A DNA stretch of 64,000 bases from Cycas panzhihuaensis (taxonomy: Eukaryota > Cycadophyta): NCBI GenBank assembly GCA_023213395.1, contig CM041465.1:251913741-251977740 (forward strand), given 5' to 3'. Positions 14,101 through 25,373 of this stretch are shown one piece after another (the stretch's first letter is position 1; the number at the start of each line of letters is the position of its first letter). Made by a program: the position numbers and the translations under genes. The notes beneath the pieces are model-generated. The model saw only the letters and a program-made list of their open reading frames with translations, made no database searches and was not told where the DNA came from.

Positions 14101-15247
14101 TTGACTACAATTGTTCCAACTCATTTGATTTTGAGAGAGTATTTGTCTCCAAGTTCTACTGATTTGTTTGCAATGTAAGGCCATAAATCTTCAAACTATT
14201 CCTCTCGACTGGTCATGTGACGTGAAGCTCTAGGATCGATGTACCAGACTTCTTTATCTTGCAAATTTGTTGTTAGAACAACAACAAAGGCTATTGTTTC
14301 TTCTTCATCTTGGTCATTATTGTCAGTCTGTTCTTTGTTGTAATTTCCCATCGACTTCTTTCCTCTCTGAGTATCTGCTTTCTTACATTGAAATGGATAG
14401 TGCCCAGATTAGCCATAATGATAACATTTATCAAAGGCTCTACAAGAGCTGGCAAAATGACCTATCTTACCACAACTATAACATATCCTAGAGATGATGC
14501 TTCGACCTCTTACCCTTAAATCTTGCCATCGTCCTAGTGATGTGCTACTTGAGCCTTGCCTCCATCCTCGTGATGTGCCATAGTTCTTAGGAGATCTTCC
14601 TCTTCCCCTGCTTCGACCTCTAGATCCCAAGTTTAACATCGATGCGAAGGCATCCTTGAGATCTGCAACATCTTCATATCTTTTATTTCTTTGTTCTTAT
14701 TTCAAGAGGAGTCCTGTTAGAGTATCCAAAAACATAGTTGTCAATTAATTAACATTGGTAATGGTATTGATTGTGACATCAAATGATTTGGGTAACTTAC
14801 TGATTACGAGTTTTACCAATTCTCGTTCAGTAAGAGGGTCACCAGCACTAATAAGATTGTTATTTTGTGTAGAAACTCAGTGATAGTCTCAGTCTCCTTC
14901 ATTTGGAGATTGAACAATTCACCCTTTAGGGATATTATTTTGGCTCTATTTTTTTGACCGTACATATTCTCTAGATATTGCCAGATACTAGCAGTAGAAT
15001 ACAAATTTTCAATATAAATAAGGAGTGGGTCATAAATTGATAATTTTAAAATAATGACCCCGGCACTATCTCTTTCTTCCTAATTTGTTTGAGCAATCAT
15101 TGCATCTTTAGGTTTTGGTTCATCTTTAGTGGCAATTTGCCATGCATTTTTTGCTCTAAATAGAGTCTCTATTTTAATCCTCCAAATATGATAGTTATTA
15201 TCAGTAAGTTTGCCATTATCAGACAATACAAGCACAGAAGAAGCCAT
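11167..15247 (-). pseudogene. Ty1/copia gag-pol of element B
   Basis: Copia polyprotein on the minus strand. It starts at an ATG (15245-15247, MASSVLVLSDNGKLTDNNY) in a typical gag N-terminus. In order: gag; a CCHC zinc knuckle CYSCGKIGHFASSC (about 14430-14475); a protease region with DPRASRHMT where DSGA is usual; pre-integrase with LLSVSQLKK; integrase (13100-13810) in which the family's SD(R/N)GGE aspartate is Tyr (RSYRGGEY) while the later NGVAE is kept; RT (11990-12700) with intact FLNGE and YVDDMLITG; RNase H (11446-11958) with YDSDWAGD; and the C-terminal KHIEVQHHFIR. From about 13550 downward the whole pol sits in one frame broken only by nonsense codons (for example Trp to TAG at about 11440). 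Frame changes occur further upstream. It cannot make a full polyprotein as it stands. Confidence 0.9.
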
Positions 15248-15929
15248 AATACAACTCAGGACTGAATTCTCAAAACCCTAGATTGTACTTTTGTACAGAT
15301 TTTTATACGGTACAGAAAGTGTACAGATAAGTACAAATGATACCTCAAAAGAAACTTGAGGCAGAGGCGAGTACAAATCTATGGTCAGTTTCCATATTAG
15401 ACCTCAGACCAAAGAGAAAAATGACCTTGAAGGATATGACCGACGGCTAGGATTTAAAGGAAAATCACTCAAAAAATAGAAAAAATAGCCACGAATCCAG
15501 ACGAAATTGCTCTAAAGAGAGGCGCAGTGCAGTAACAAACAATTTTTGAAAAAGATTTAATCAAAAACTGTGAAAAAATGAGAGAAAAATACTTGAAAAA
15601 GGTAAACCCACACAAACCTAAAAAAGGGCAAAATGACCCTGAAAACATCTTCGAATGAACTCGATCTAGAAGAGAAATATGCTCAAGACATCCAGATCTA
15701 TAATCTAGCCAAGTTTGGTCTTGATCTGAGAACTTGAAATTTTTTTACCGTACAGTTATATGGATCCGTACTTAGGCCTGGAGTGGCTTCAGACAAACTC
15801 TCTGCAACCTTCTTTTACTCTCGCCTTGACTTTGAATCTTTGTCTAAACACCTCCTTGTGTGCTTCTTTAAGATTTCCTTCAATCTGGCATATAGATGCC
15901 AAGGTTTGTCTAATATAACAGAATGGCCT

Positions 15930-15941
15930 ACTCTAATACCA
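15930..15941 (-). other. PBS of element B
   Basis: ACTCTAATACCA on the plus strand reads TGGTATTAGAGT on the element strand. This is 10 of 12 to the initiator-Met tRNA PBS, and it touches the 5' LTR at 15942. Confidence 0.8.
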
Positions 15942-16139
15942 TGTTGGATGGTAACATCAGAGATGGATGGAAGATAGCTTTGTTATTGATTCACAATGTA
16001 TATATACAATGAGAGCAGCAACTACCTAATAGCTATCTAATATGTGGATGACAAGTGTCCACCATTTAATTACATTACATTAGGGTGGACTTACGTCCTA
16101 ACATAATTATGTCCTAAGATAAAACATTATATTCTAACA
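15942..16139 (-). repeat. 5' LTR of element B
   Basis: 198 bp, same ends as 10970-11151. It carries an extra 16 bp near 16090-16115 where TCCTAA...GTCCTAA is repeated, so it looks like a short local duplication in this copy or a deletion in the other. Confidence 0.9.
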
Positions 16140-16539
16140 TATGCAAGATGCAGGCCGGGTGTCAAACCAACCGGAGGCAAGGGCTGCTACACTCCAGAAA
16201 CATGCATAAGGGGACTCAAACACCAGATTTACCATGGAAAACTTCTGAGAGATAAAACCCACCAACATAATGTTTAATATATTAAATATAAAACAATACA
16301 CAGTGTTTCAAAGGTGAGATGGAACACGAGAAGATGATAAGATCACATTGATTTGAGTTGATAGTTTGGAATACCAAGGGAGTACGTGTAAATATACCCC
16401 AAAGTGGTACCATATATGGTCATGCCTCCTCATCATAACTTTTCATATAAGGACACATCCCTTTGTCACACCCGCACACAATAATTAATCCCTAATGAAG
16501 CACTAAATTATAGTTAACCTAAGATAACTATCACTAATA
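16140..16539 (-). repeat. element C 3' LTR, main fragment
   Basis: 400 bp that align with 20439-20833. About 44 differences were counted by eye, mostly transitions. With 10949-10969 it rebuilds one 416-bp LTR around the insertion of element B. It ends ACTAATA where the other copy has GCTAACA. Confidence 0.85.
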
Positions 16540-16544
16540 TCCCC

Positions 16545-17348
16545 TTGTTAATGGGAATAGGGGATGAAGTAAAATTAGATGATCCATTATTCAAGAGATC
16601 TGCCCTTGTAGATTGATCCCCCCTCAAGGATGATCTTGTCAACTGTTGACTGGTGACATTCATCCAATAGCTCTGTGAATTGGTTCACAACCCGGTTAGT
16701 GGTGGAAGAAAATTCTACTTGAAACTTGCTTTCCGCAAACACCTCTTGAACAATCGATTAGCATCTCACTTCCAATGATGATACTTAATCTTTCAGGTAC
16801 TCTTTCCCTAAACTAAGAGTTTCTTCCATAGGTCATAATATTTTTTTAATTGAAGACGAGTCCAAATCGAACATAGGGTATGTACCTTTAGCACAATTTA
16901 ATTAGCACAATTGTTTATCTTGTCCTTTCTTAATGACCTCAAAGGTTTACGCCTAATATAATCTCTTCAAGTCTAGGTTAACAAATGCACACTAAATATT
17001 ATTTTGATATAACTCTCCACCAAGTGTAGCTGCTAAATTTGACTTGTTTATTGACATCTAATCAATAGGTGCAATCATCGTCTCAAGGTCAATTCGAATA
17101 AAAGGGATATTTCCATGTAAAGAATCTTTTTCCTTCTCCATAGCTATTCTCTAAGAAGGATTCATTTTCCATAATGAATCAAGAATGTGGGAGTAAATGA
17201 CTTTCATTGTTTTAAGTTGATTAGTAGTTTGAATTTGAATTAGCCTTTCTATTACATCCTCAGTTGTAACCAATAATGATATAGAGGAGGTTGTCATCTC
17301 CTCAACTAGTAACTGGTGTTTTTCATTACCTTTTACTTCATCTTCCTC
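16545..17348 (-). pseudogene. unrecognised ORF in element C
   Basis: A single minus-strand frame can be followed from a stop at 17349-17351 to the polypurine tract, with in-frame stops mostly TAG or TAA. An ATG at 17295-17297 opens MTTSSISLLVTTEDVIERL, followed by LKTMKVIYSHILDSLW, IPFIRIDLETMIAPI and, near the end, NRVVNQFTELLDECHQ and KIILEGGSIYKGRSLE. It shows no RT or RNase H motif, although this is the position those domains occupy in copia elements. It may be a captured or element-specific gene. The function is unknown. The coherence of the frame over about 800 bp is the main support. Confidence 0.4.
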
Positions 17349-17469
17349 TTAGAGCTTGACCTTTGCAGGATTAGATGTCGTGAAGGGGGGTTATCAAACA
17401 TCTAATAGCAGAGGCTTATCAAACTAGTATGTCGATGCTTCATTAATCTTTATATCCTAAAAATGAAGG

Positions 17470-17790
17470 AACTTTATGTATCACTAAATCCTGTAGTCTA
17501 TGAATGTTTCCATAGTATTCCACAAAAGCACTTTTGTGACTATGGTTAGATTTCTTCATCTGTGTGTCAAAGATTAGTGCATTTACAATGCACCCTAAGA
17601 TTTTTTTAATGGAAGGCTTCTGACAAATCCATCTTTCCTATGGTATCACACTTTGAACTACAGAGGTTGGAATCTGGTTCACAATGTGAATAGCAGTTCT
17701 CATAACTTCTATCCTGAAGTTGATTAAGATGTGTTGTGTTTGCACCTTACACAATGCTATGTCGATCAAGGTATCAACTTTTCGTATGGC
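17470..17790 (-). pseudogene. copia integrase C-terminal relic in element C
   Basis: The minus-strand translation contains RTAIHIVNQIPTSVVQSVIP, then a stop, then RWICQKPSIKKILGC. This matches the copia integrase tail (the family pattern 'a.y..Nr.Pt....tP.E.W.g.kPs...L..FG'). The DDE core upstream is missing. It lies between C's gag region and the unrecognised ORF, so most of pol was lost by internal deletion. Confidence 0.55.
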
Positions 17791-17906
17791 AACTCTATCA
17801 AGTGGGATTAACTCAATACCATGATTAGAATAGAACTTAGAAATGCAATTATTATTAGCTTTTCCATAATTACTCCTTAAGAATTTTATTTGATTTTCAC
17901 ATATTT

Positions 17907-19050
17907 TTAATTTGTCACTTCATCTTTCACTTCTGAATTAGCTTTGGGAGAGTATAGCCAGGAATCCCAAGTAGAAAGAAGATTATGATTAAGTCTAGGT
18001 GCATATCGTGCCTTCTCGAGATAACCACCTTTCACTTTGATTGTTTTAGTATTTTTTATTAGTACCACATCAGCATTATCGAGCATGACGCTCATCTGGC
18101 CAAGATTTTGATTCAACACATCAAAACTCTACTTTATAGGAGAAAGAAGTTGTGTGTCTGAGTCTTCTAATACTCGCACATAATAAGCTACAATCTTCTC
18201 ATTTCTATTGGCCTGCCTTAAGTTATTTTTCCTTACCCAGCAGTTCTTTTCTTTGTGGCCCATATTTTTGTAGTAGATGCATAAACCATTATATTTCTTC
18301 TTCTTCCCTTTATTGGTAACCTCTTCATGTGAACGTCTATCCCTATCTTCATCCTCATTCTTCTAAACTTTTGAGGATAATGCATGATTAGTATCAGTCG
18401 AACCTACAAACATGTGATGTTTAAGCTTAACTTCCTCTACAAGAAGTAGCTCCTTTAGCTTCTAAAACGGGGTATCTTGCAACATCTCATCAATGTTATA
18501 CATGGTCTGAAAGGTGTTGTAAGCCACTGGAAACTTGTTCATGACGATTTCAAATAGGATTTTATCTCTAATCAAGTCTTCTTCAATTCCCTCCAACTTA
18601 TTCCTGATATCAATCAACTTATTCAAATAGGGGTTGATGTTGCTCTCATCCTCAATGCAAGAGTTGAATAGTTCACCCAATAAGATGACCAAACGGTTTG
18701 TCTTCTTCTATTCAAACACGTCATAAAGGGTTTTCTAAATATCGTCTAGCATATTCAACTTATGGACAAGTGCTCTTTGATATAGAATAAGTGAGAGCTT
18801 CAGTAGACCAGTGGCATGAAACTACTTTCTCCGTGTGAGTTTTTCTAATTTAACATTACTTTCCCCTTCATTTTTCTTGGGTGGAGCCTCACAACTTAGG
18901 TCCCAAAGCTCCTAGACCATCAATACAAGCTCAATGTTGGATTTCCACTCCTCAAAAGTTGGTGTTATCAAAGATTACTTGCGGCAACAAGGTCATTCTA
19001 GCATCCATGTCTACAGATACTCTGAGTTCACCTCCACTTGATTACCAAAC
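17907..19050 (-). pseudogene. copia gag and protease-region relic of element C
   Basis: Copia-type gag (UBN2 family) on the minus strand. It includes LVILLGELFNSCIEDESNIN, LNKLIDIRNKLEGIEEDLI and LFEIVMNKFPVAYNTF (18462-18692). A zinc knuckle follows at 18238-18284, CIYYKNMGHKEKNC, in which the second Cys is Tyr. Then comes MLDNADVVLIKNTKTIKVKG and LNHNLLST (17907-18119), the stretch before the pre-integrase domain. Several stops interrupt it. A 1.3-kb leader without coding signal lies between gag and the PBS at 20406. Confidence 0.7.
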
Positions 19051-20405
19051 ACGATTATAAGTCTTTGTTTCCCCTGTTTAACACTTTATGAAGCTTAATT
19101 CACCGCCTTGTGTATCACTTCATTGAGATTTAATATAAGTATGAAGCATTCTCTATAAGTAATACACCTTTTTAACTTTAATTAAAGCAAAAGTGTATTA
19201 AACGATGCTTTTTAGCACCAATAAGCTTGTTGACAAAGGTTGTAAACTCTTTGGCACAGATGTCGCATGATATTGCATGTTGTTGAGTCGAATCCAAATG
19301 GGATTATCACTGAAAGAATGTAATAACCGCTTTAAAAACCAATAAATTACTTTATCAATGGTTTATAGCTAAATATTAAAGAAAAAATATTCTCATAGAA
19401 TATTCTCTTCTTAATAATATCACCAAAATGTTGTATACAATTAATATGCCTTATGTGTTTCAAAAAAAATAATTAAACTATATCAAATATGATATATATT
19501 AATCAAATGACTAAATCGACGCATCTGTGAAAAAATAGCAGCTGCATAATTGTCGACTAATGTGATCAAATGATCGATCAAAGCATGATCAAATTTAAAA
19601 CAGGCTACACGATTAAATTTTCATCTTTAGCAGCGGCAACTTATGCAAAAAAATGATGACTTCTACCAATGTTGATTAATATTTTATCATTCTTCGTTTT
19701 AATACAGATTTCTCAAGTGGTGTAGTAGCGAACGATAGATTTTTAATTTAAGCAGTCAAAATTTTCACCAAAGATCTAGTGTGTGAACATTGACATTTAT
19801 CATTCTCATTTTCTGACATAGTGAGCTCAACAGCTGCGCATCTTCGTGATATATTTCATACGATAACGACTATTCATAGGTTTGTAATAAAGAATAAATA
19901 GTGATTAATTTTTTACATTAGAGCGATTTTAATAATTCATTTTAATAATTACAAAGTTTGAAGGAATCACGATTGCTATGTGAAGTCATAGGGCTACACA
20001 GATCTTCAAAAGGTGATTTTAAACTGCCAAACAACTTTCGATACCAACACAGTTAGATTTTTATCATTTATAGGTTAATCATAAGTCCTTTTTTGTTTAT
20101 CACTTCATAATGAAATTAGACAAGCAAGATCTTTCTCAAACTCGCCCAGCACTACTTTATGATGCTCAAATTGAGCCCAACATTGTTGTATGGCTTATGT
20201 TGATGCCCAACTTCATTGTACAGCTTCTAATATTGGTGCTACAAGCGTATGAGGTGCCCAATGCGTTTTGCAACTCCATATGGCCTCTTTTCTCAGTGTC
20301 AACCTGATCTATAAATCTCTGATTTTTGAATTTAATTGATTAGTGACAAATTCACACATTTCCAATCTCAAATCTAAGTTCTAATGCCATTCTTTGCTTT
20401 CTCAG

Positions 20406-20417
20406 GCTCTGATACTA
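20406..20417 (-). other. PBS of element C
   Basis: GCTCTGATACTA on the plus strand reads TAGTATCAGAGC on the element strand, 11 of 12 to the initiator-Met tRNA site. It directly abuts the 5' LTR at 20418. Confidence 0.85.
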
Positions 20418-20833
20418 TATGAGAGTTTATGTATATGCAAGATGTCGATCGGATGTCAAACCAACTAGAGGTAAGAACTGCTACACTCCAAAAACATGCA
20501 CAAGGGGGCTCGAACACCAAATTTATCATGGAAAACTTCCAAGAGAGAAAATCCACCAACATAATGTTTAATCTATTAAATATAAAACAATATACAGTGT
20601 TTCAAAGGTGAGATGGAACATGAGAAGATGATGAGATCATATTGATTTGAGTTGATAGTTTGGAATACAAAGGGAGTACATATAAATATACCTTTAAATG
20701 GTACCATGTATAGTCATGCCTCCTCATCATAACTTTTCATACAAGTACACATCCTTTTGTCACACCTGCACATAATAATTAATCCCTAATGAAGCATTAA
20801 GTTATAGTTAACCTAAGTTAACTATCGCTAACA
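20418..20833 (-). repeat. 5' LTR of element C
   Basis: 416 bp, uninterrupted copy of the LTR, ending GCTAACA. It shows the pre-insertion sequence of element B's target site (TATATGCAAG near 20431). Confidence 0.85.
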
Positions 20834-22749
20834 ATTCCATTTTTTTATTTAAAAGCTAGATTTTTAGAACTCTCATTTGGTAACAACCTTCACAATACGA
20901 AGGTAATCCAAAGAAGTTTAGCTCAATTTTCAACACTTAAAAATCTCAAAATCTCTCTTGTTTTTTTTTTCAATTGAATACTAAAAAAAATAAATATAAT
21001 ATTTTTCCTAAGATATTCTAATCCGCAAGAGGAAAAGAAAATAAACTTTTTTGTCTTTTTCTATTTATGCAACTTTGTTTTTATGTTGTAGACATTACAA
21101 AGGGAGTAATTCTCACTAGTGGCTCTTTGTTCAAAAGAAAATAGTCATGCACACTATCGGACACTCTACTTATTGTCCAAAACCCAATTGGACACTCATT
21201 TCAACTAGTTAGGCAATCAATCCTTATTGAGCAAATTTCAGTGTAAGAAAACCCTTGTTGGATGTCATTCTTTAGGAAAAATCACTGAGTAAGCACTCAA
21301 ATTTGTTGTTGAATGATGTAGATTCATATGAGGGACATCACGCACTTGGAGATTGTTACAAAGGAGATAGTCCTCTCTATTTAGCTTCGAACCTACATTT
21401 TCACCTTCACGACTATGCGCCCATTGTAAAAGAGATATGATTCCTATTTTTGTGAAAATTAAGTCAAATTTGTCTAAACAACCTTCAGATATTATCATAT
21501 ATGTAGTTCAACGTGAACTAATCATCTCTCAAAAAATTTCGATTGGTAATTTTTTTGTTTTGATTGAATTTATCAAATTTGGGTTGTGTTGTCGATGTGT
21601 AGGAAGACAATTTGGACTCTTTTTATTTTTTAACATTTTAAATATAACTTTATGTTATATCATTTGTAATATTCTATAAAATATTCTAAACCATATAAAA
21701 TGTTACTTTCTTAAGTTTTATTTTTTACAATGATTTTTAATCATTTCATCATTTTTTCAAGATTTAAAAAACACTTATAAGTTGTGATCGCTTTAGCACT
21801 TCAAAAAAAAAAAATCAAGTGATTTTTCTAAAGTTATACATTGTTTTTAAGCAATTTTTATTACTTAAGTGACAAATTCACTATTGTACTTATTTTTAGG
21901 CTCTCTACAATGTATCCTAATTCATTAAATCAAGTTCAAAAAACATACTAGCACTAATAAAAAAATCAAACTTTTATAGTGTGTTAAGACCATTGAAGGT
22001 CTTAAAGTGTCTTTATGTGCTTAATTTTTGCACAAATTTGCTTAATGTTCTTCAAAATACTTTATTTTATGCACTAAAGAAATAAGCTTACTAACCACTG
22101 CATGCAAGCAAGCAAATCTTTTTATCATTTCATCATTATATTTAACAGCACTTAAACTGTATTCAAAGCATTAAAACTTACTTGAAATTTTCAAATAACT
22201 TCATTTAGCATCTCACTACACTTTATTTTCACTTAAAATTTATTAAAATTTCTAGGTCAAAAGACTTGAAAAAGATTTTAAGCATTGCCTTAAAGTCTTA
22301 AAATTTGTGTATTTCTAGGGGACCAATCGACCGTACAATTAGTGCATTGAAATTAAAATTAACCTTTGTGCAATGAGGTTCAAATAGAGTGTTATTAAAA
22401 CTGTGAACTCTAAGGAAATCATGGTAAGGTTGTACAAATCAACCCTGCCTTTTTGTTCTAAAACTTGATCTTTAACCAATTGTTAAATCTCCTTTATATA
22501 TTAGGGTTGGACTACTTAAAATCCTAGCCCTCCACTTTCTTTACTTTATTCAATTATTGGATCTCTTCATAGATGACAGTTATTGGTGTATTATTTGCAA
22601 GTAGAACTTAAGCAACAAAAGTTTTAAGTCCAAAATTCAATCTTTTAGTGACAAAAATAAAACTTAAAAATAGTTGTTATTTATAAGCTTAACGCAAGTT
22701 CCATTAAACTTAATAAACAATAAAACTTTCAGGATTGAAAGAAACAACC
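20834..22749 (+). other. leader of element D, no coding seen
   Basis: This should be the continuation of D's 5' untranslated leader after element C. It is AT-rich with no supported ORF. At about 1.9 kb it is long for a copia leader, so another unrecognised insertion is possible. Confidence 0.45.
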
Positions 22750-22922
22750 AAAGAACTTGTTAATTCTAAATGAATTATGGAGCTATGTGTGTGGTGATTT
22801 CCTAAACATGATCCAACTCTAAATCTTTCTGATCCAAATATGATGGTACCTATTAATCCTACTTCAATTATTACTTAGAAATCTAAGGATGAAATAACAT
22901 TAGTTTTTTTGCAAATAACAAT
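22750..22922 (+). pseudogene. element D gag, 5' part
   Basis: A plus-strand frame reads FPKHDPTLNLSDPNMMVPIN, then a stop where copia gag usually has Trp, then KSKDEITLVFLQITI. This is the N-terminal third of a UBN2-type gag. Element E breaks it at 22923. The reading resumes in compatible order at 26211. Confidence 0.6.
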
Positions 22923-23749
22923 TGTTGGAGTCAAAAGTGACCTAATGGCTATGTGAGGACCAGAGGTAGGTCAGATAACTTGGGGTTGTGCAGTGCAGGG
23001 CCGTGCAGATGCATACGAGGTAAAGCAGCGAGAAAAACAAGCATTCGTGCGTATGGCGGTGCATACCGAGGTACGCATGACAGGAACGTACCAGCGGCGG
23101 AACGGAACCAAGCGGCGGCGGTACGCACGACTCCAGGGGACCAGTGAAGACCTGTGGAGGTGCCAGACGTACGTACGGACGTACGGATCCAAATGACTAA
23201 TTAATTAAGGCCAAATAAAGTGATTAAGTGAAGAGGTATGCATGATCGAGAAGTACGGTTATGACGGTCATAACCCTTCAGCCAAAAGGTACCAGCATGA
23301 GTACTTAAGGAGGTACGCATGATTCACCTGGTTAGGGTGAGAGCCGAATATCATGGGTACGCTAGGGTACAGAAGACAGTACGCATGACAGCCAATTGGA
23401 ACATGAATGTATGATAAGTACCATCTGGGTACGCATATGTAATAGAAGGACTGTATGCTGCTGGAATACTCAGGAATGTATTCCAACCTCTGTGTAAATG
23501 AACTGTTGAATTAATAAAAGGAAGAGTTACGTGGAAATTGGTGTATGCTTGATGTTGTGATGATGATTTGTTGAAGTATGTATTGATTTACATCTGCCGT
23601 GTACCATTCTCGTGAATTATATATGGAATGTATGTGAATGACCATGTTGATGTGATCCCTGAAACTAGACTATAGCGCTGTGTAACCTTGACAAGTGCAG
23701 CAAAGGGTATCTCGTAAGTGTAACAAGACACCCCCAGCAGAAGTCAACA
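22923..23749 (+). repeat. 5' LTR of element E
   Basis: 827 bp. It holds GTACGCA copies near 23072, 23120, 23311, 23378 and 23430 and a run of GTAC/CGTAC steps near 23168-23187. AATAAAAG near 23512 is a possible polyadenylation signal. The last 560 bp are about 93 percent like the 3' copy, while the first 260 bp are much less alike. Confidence 0.9.
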
Positions 23750-23889
23750 TTGGTTCCGCTGCTCACGTCCGCTGAGGAGGGACAAGGCCTAGGGTTTCAA
23801 GGAAAAAGAATGTGTAAGGCGGCGAGGACCACAGGTCACGTCGTAATGGTAGGCTGTAACTAAGCCACTTGCAACCAGGGGACCTTCCA

Positions 23890-25264
23890 ATGCCACCTAA
23901 GAGGCCTTCAAGGTCGGAAGAGCCCCAGAAGGATACTTCACCTAAGGAAAAGGAAACCAGCAGACAAAGGGCACGTATAAGACAAAATACGCAAAACAAC
24001 AAATCATTACATACCTGCGAACATTCTCGTGCAGTACGCAGAGCGGAACGGACTACGGCAAACAAGGATTTGCTCGAATACGCATCACAATGCGCAAAAC
24101 AGTGAAATGGAAAGCGTTCCTCAGAGGTACGTACGTGCGGTTCTACTGGTACGCTTTAGTTTCTTTCTTACCTCTAGAAATCCGCAGCCATGATGAGGAC
24201 AGCAGGGTGCCAAGAGGCATACATTCCCAAGCTCAAACAGGACCTCCAAGCCCTACTAGCGGCATTTCAGATGAGGGTTAAGCAGGCAGGCTGGAAGGAC
24301 TACATTTTTTGTAACCCTATGTATTATGACCCGGAATTAATGGACCAAATCCTGATGGCCCTAAAAGCAAACAGCAGTAAGGTTAAAATGGACGCAGATA
24401 TAGTCCATACTATCACTGGACTTCCCAAGGAGGGAGAAGTTCTATTGGGAACAAAAAGATCAGAGGTTGACAGGGAAATGTGGATGAGGGAGCTATGCCA
24501 GCCTAACACTCAAATAATGTCCGGTGGAATCAGGGTAGCTGACATTATAGACAACAGATTACAGTGGGTGGCCAAAGTGATTAATTCTAGGTTTTTGTCA
24601 AAGAGGAAGTATACCTACATCCAGGGAGGCATGATGCAGGTACTATTAAAAATTCGGGATGGAGAAAGAATGAATTGGTCCGAATTTTTGTCAGAGAATA
24701 TGAGGCAACAACATTCAGAAATCTGGACACACCCCTTCCGCCATCCTTCATTGCTTTTGGTAATATTATTTTACCAGTGTCTGGAAGTTCAATTAACCAG
24801 AACTACCATCTCTCCTCGGGAACCAATCATCAAACAATGGGTAGCAGAGTTCCCAAATACAACAATGAGCATGGAAGCCAAACGGAGAGTTCAGAAGCAA
24901 ATGCAGAAGGTCCTTACCTGGTTACAAAAAACCCCAGGAACACCTATTCCTCATAGGACAAAGCAAATCGTCCATCGTCGCAGGAAGAGGAAGAAAGGGG
25001 AGGAGGAAACAGAAGAAGAAGAGGAGGAAGAGGCAGAAGCATCCTGGGAAGAATGGGAAGACTTCCCAAGAAGCAGAGGCCTGAGAGCCTCAAAGACCTC
25101 CTACACCGCAGGACAAAGCAGGACCAATCATTCAGATGATTCAGGATTTGGAGGCAGGGTATAAAGCAGAGATAGCGGCCCTTCAGGAGAAAATAAAGGA
25201 GAAGGATGCCATTATTGCCACCCTGACACAGATAAACGAGGAAATTTTGGGAGGACCGAGGTAG
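23890..25264 (+). pseudogene. gag-like ORF of element E
   Basis: The longest open stretch is 324 codons (24190-25164). The same frame continues upstream through three stops to MPPKRPSRSEEP at 23890, which looks like the true N-terminus (basic, Pro/Lys/Arg-rich). Visible parts: a helical region with VHTITGLPKEGEVLLGTK and VADIIDNRLQWVAKVI; then the Trp-containing ERMNWSEFLSENM and a SLLLVILFYQCLEV hydrophobic stretch; a basic block HRRRKRKK (about residues 262-270 of the 324); and a Glu run of roughly 20 residues. After a +1 shift near 25100, a coiled coil follows (EIAALQEKIKEKDAIIATL), ending at TAG 25262-25264. There is no CCHC knuckle. The product is probably a structural or nucleic-acid-binding protein of the element. 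The family was not identified with certainty. Confidence 0.6.
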
Positions 25265-25373
25265 CAGGAGCCGCCTTGAGACAGAGTGGGGGAAGGATAC
25301 CCCGAAATTTTGATTTTTTTAGAGTTTTGTTGAACAAGGATGCTCAAACCCATAATTGTTGACCCAAGATAGA

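Larger units (their letters stand above)
10970..16139 (-). mobile_element. Ty1/copia element B (minus), inserted in C's LTR
   Basis: The best-preserved copia element in the window. LTRs are at 10970-11151 (3') and 15942-16139 (5'). A PBS lies at 15930-15941. A polypurine tract (AAGAGAGGG on the minus strand) sits against the 3' LTR. It lies inside the 3' LTR of element C. The flanking five bases are TATGT and TATGC, and the uninterrupted LTR of C at 20418 shows the empty site TATATGCAAG. LTR copies differ by about 8 substitutions plus one 16-bp indel, so B is the most recent arrival in the nest. Confidence 0.9.
10949..20833 (-). mobile_element. copia-derived element C (minus), nested in D
   Basis: Minus-strand LTR element inserted about 20 bp downstream of D's PBS. 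Its 3' LTR is at the left (10949-10969 plus 16140-16539, split by element B) and its 5' LTR at the right (20418-20833). Each LTR is 416 bp after B and its TSD are removed. A PBS (20406-20417) abuts the 5' LTR, and a minus-strand polypurine tract (AACAAGGGGA) abuts the 3' LTR at about 16540-16550. The interior holds a copia gag, a short integrase C-terminal relic and an unrecognised ORF, but no reverse transcriptase or RNase H, so it was probably non-autonomous. Flanks GTTTC and ATTCC match at three of five bases, so the TSD is unclear. Confidence 0.8.

Noticed and set aside
17380-19050. Element C as an autonomous copia element
   Set aside because: No RT or RNase H motif could be found on either strand between its LTRs outside the nested element B.
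22953-23196. Overlapping open frames on both strands in E's 5' LTR
   Set aside because: They arise from the G+C-rich repeat region, are not shared by the 3' LTR and have no domain.
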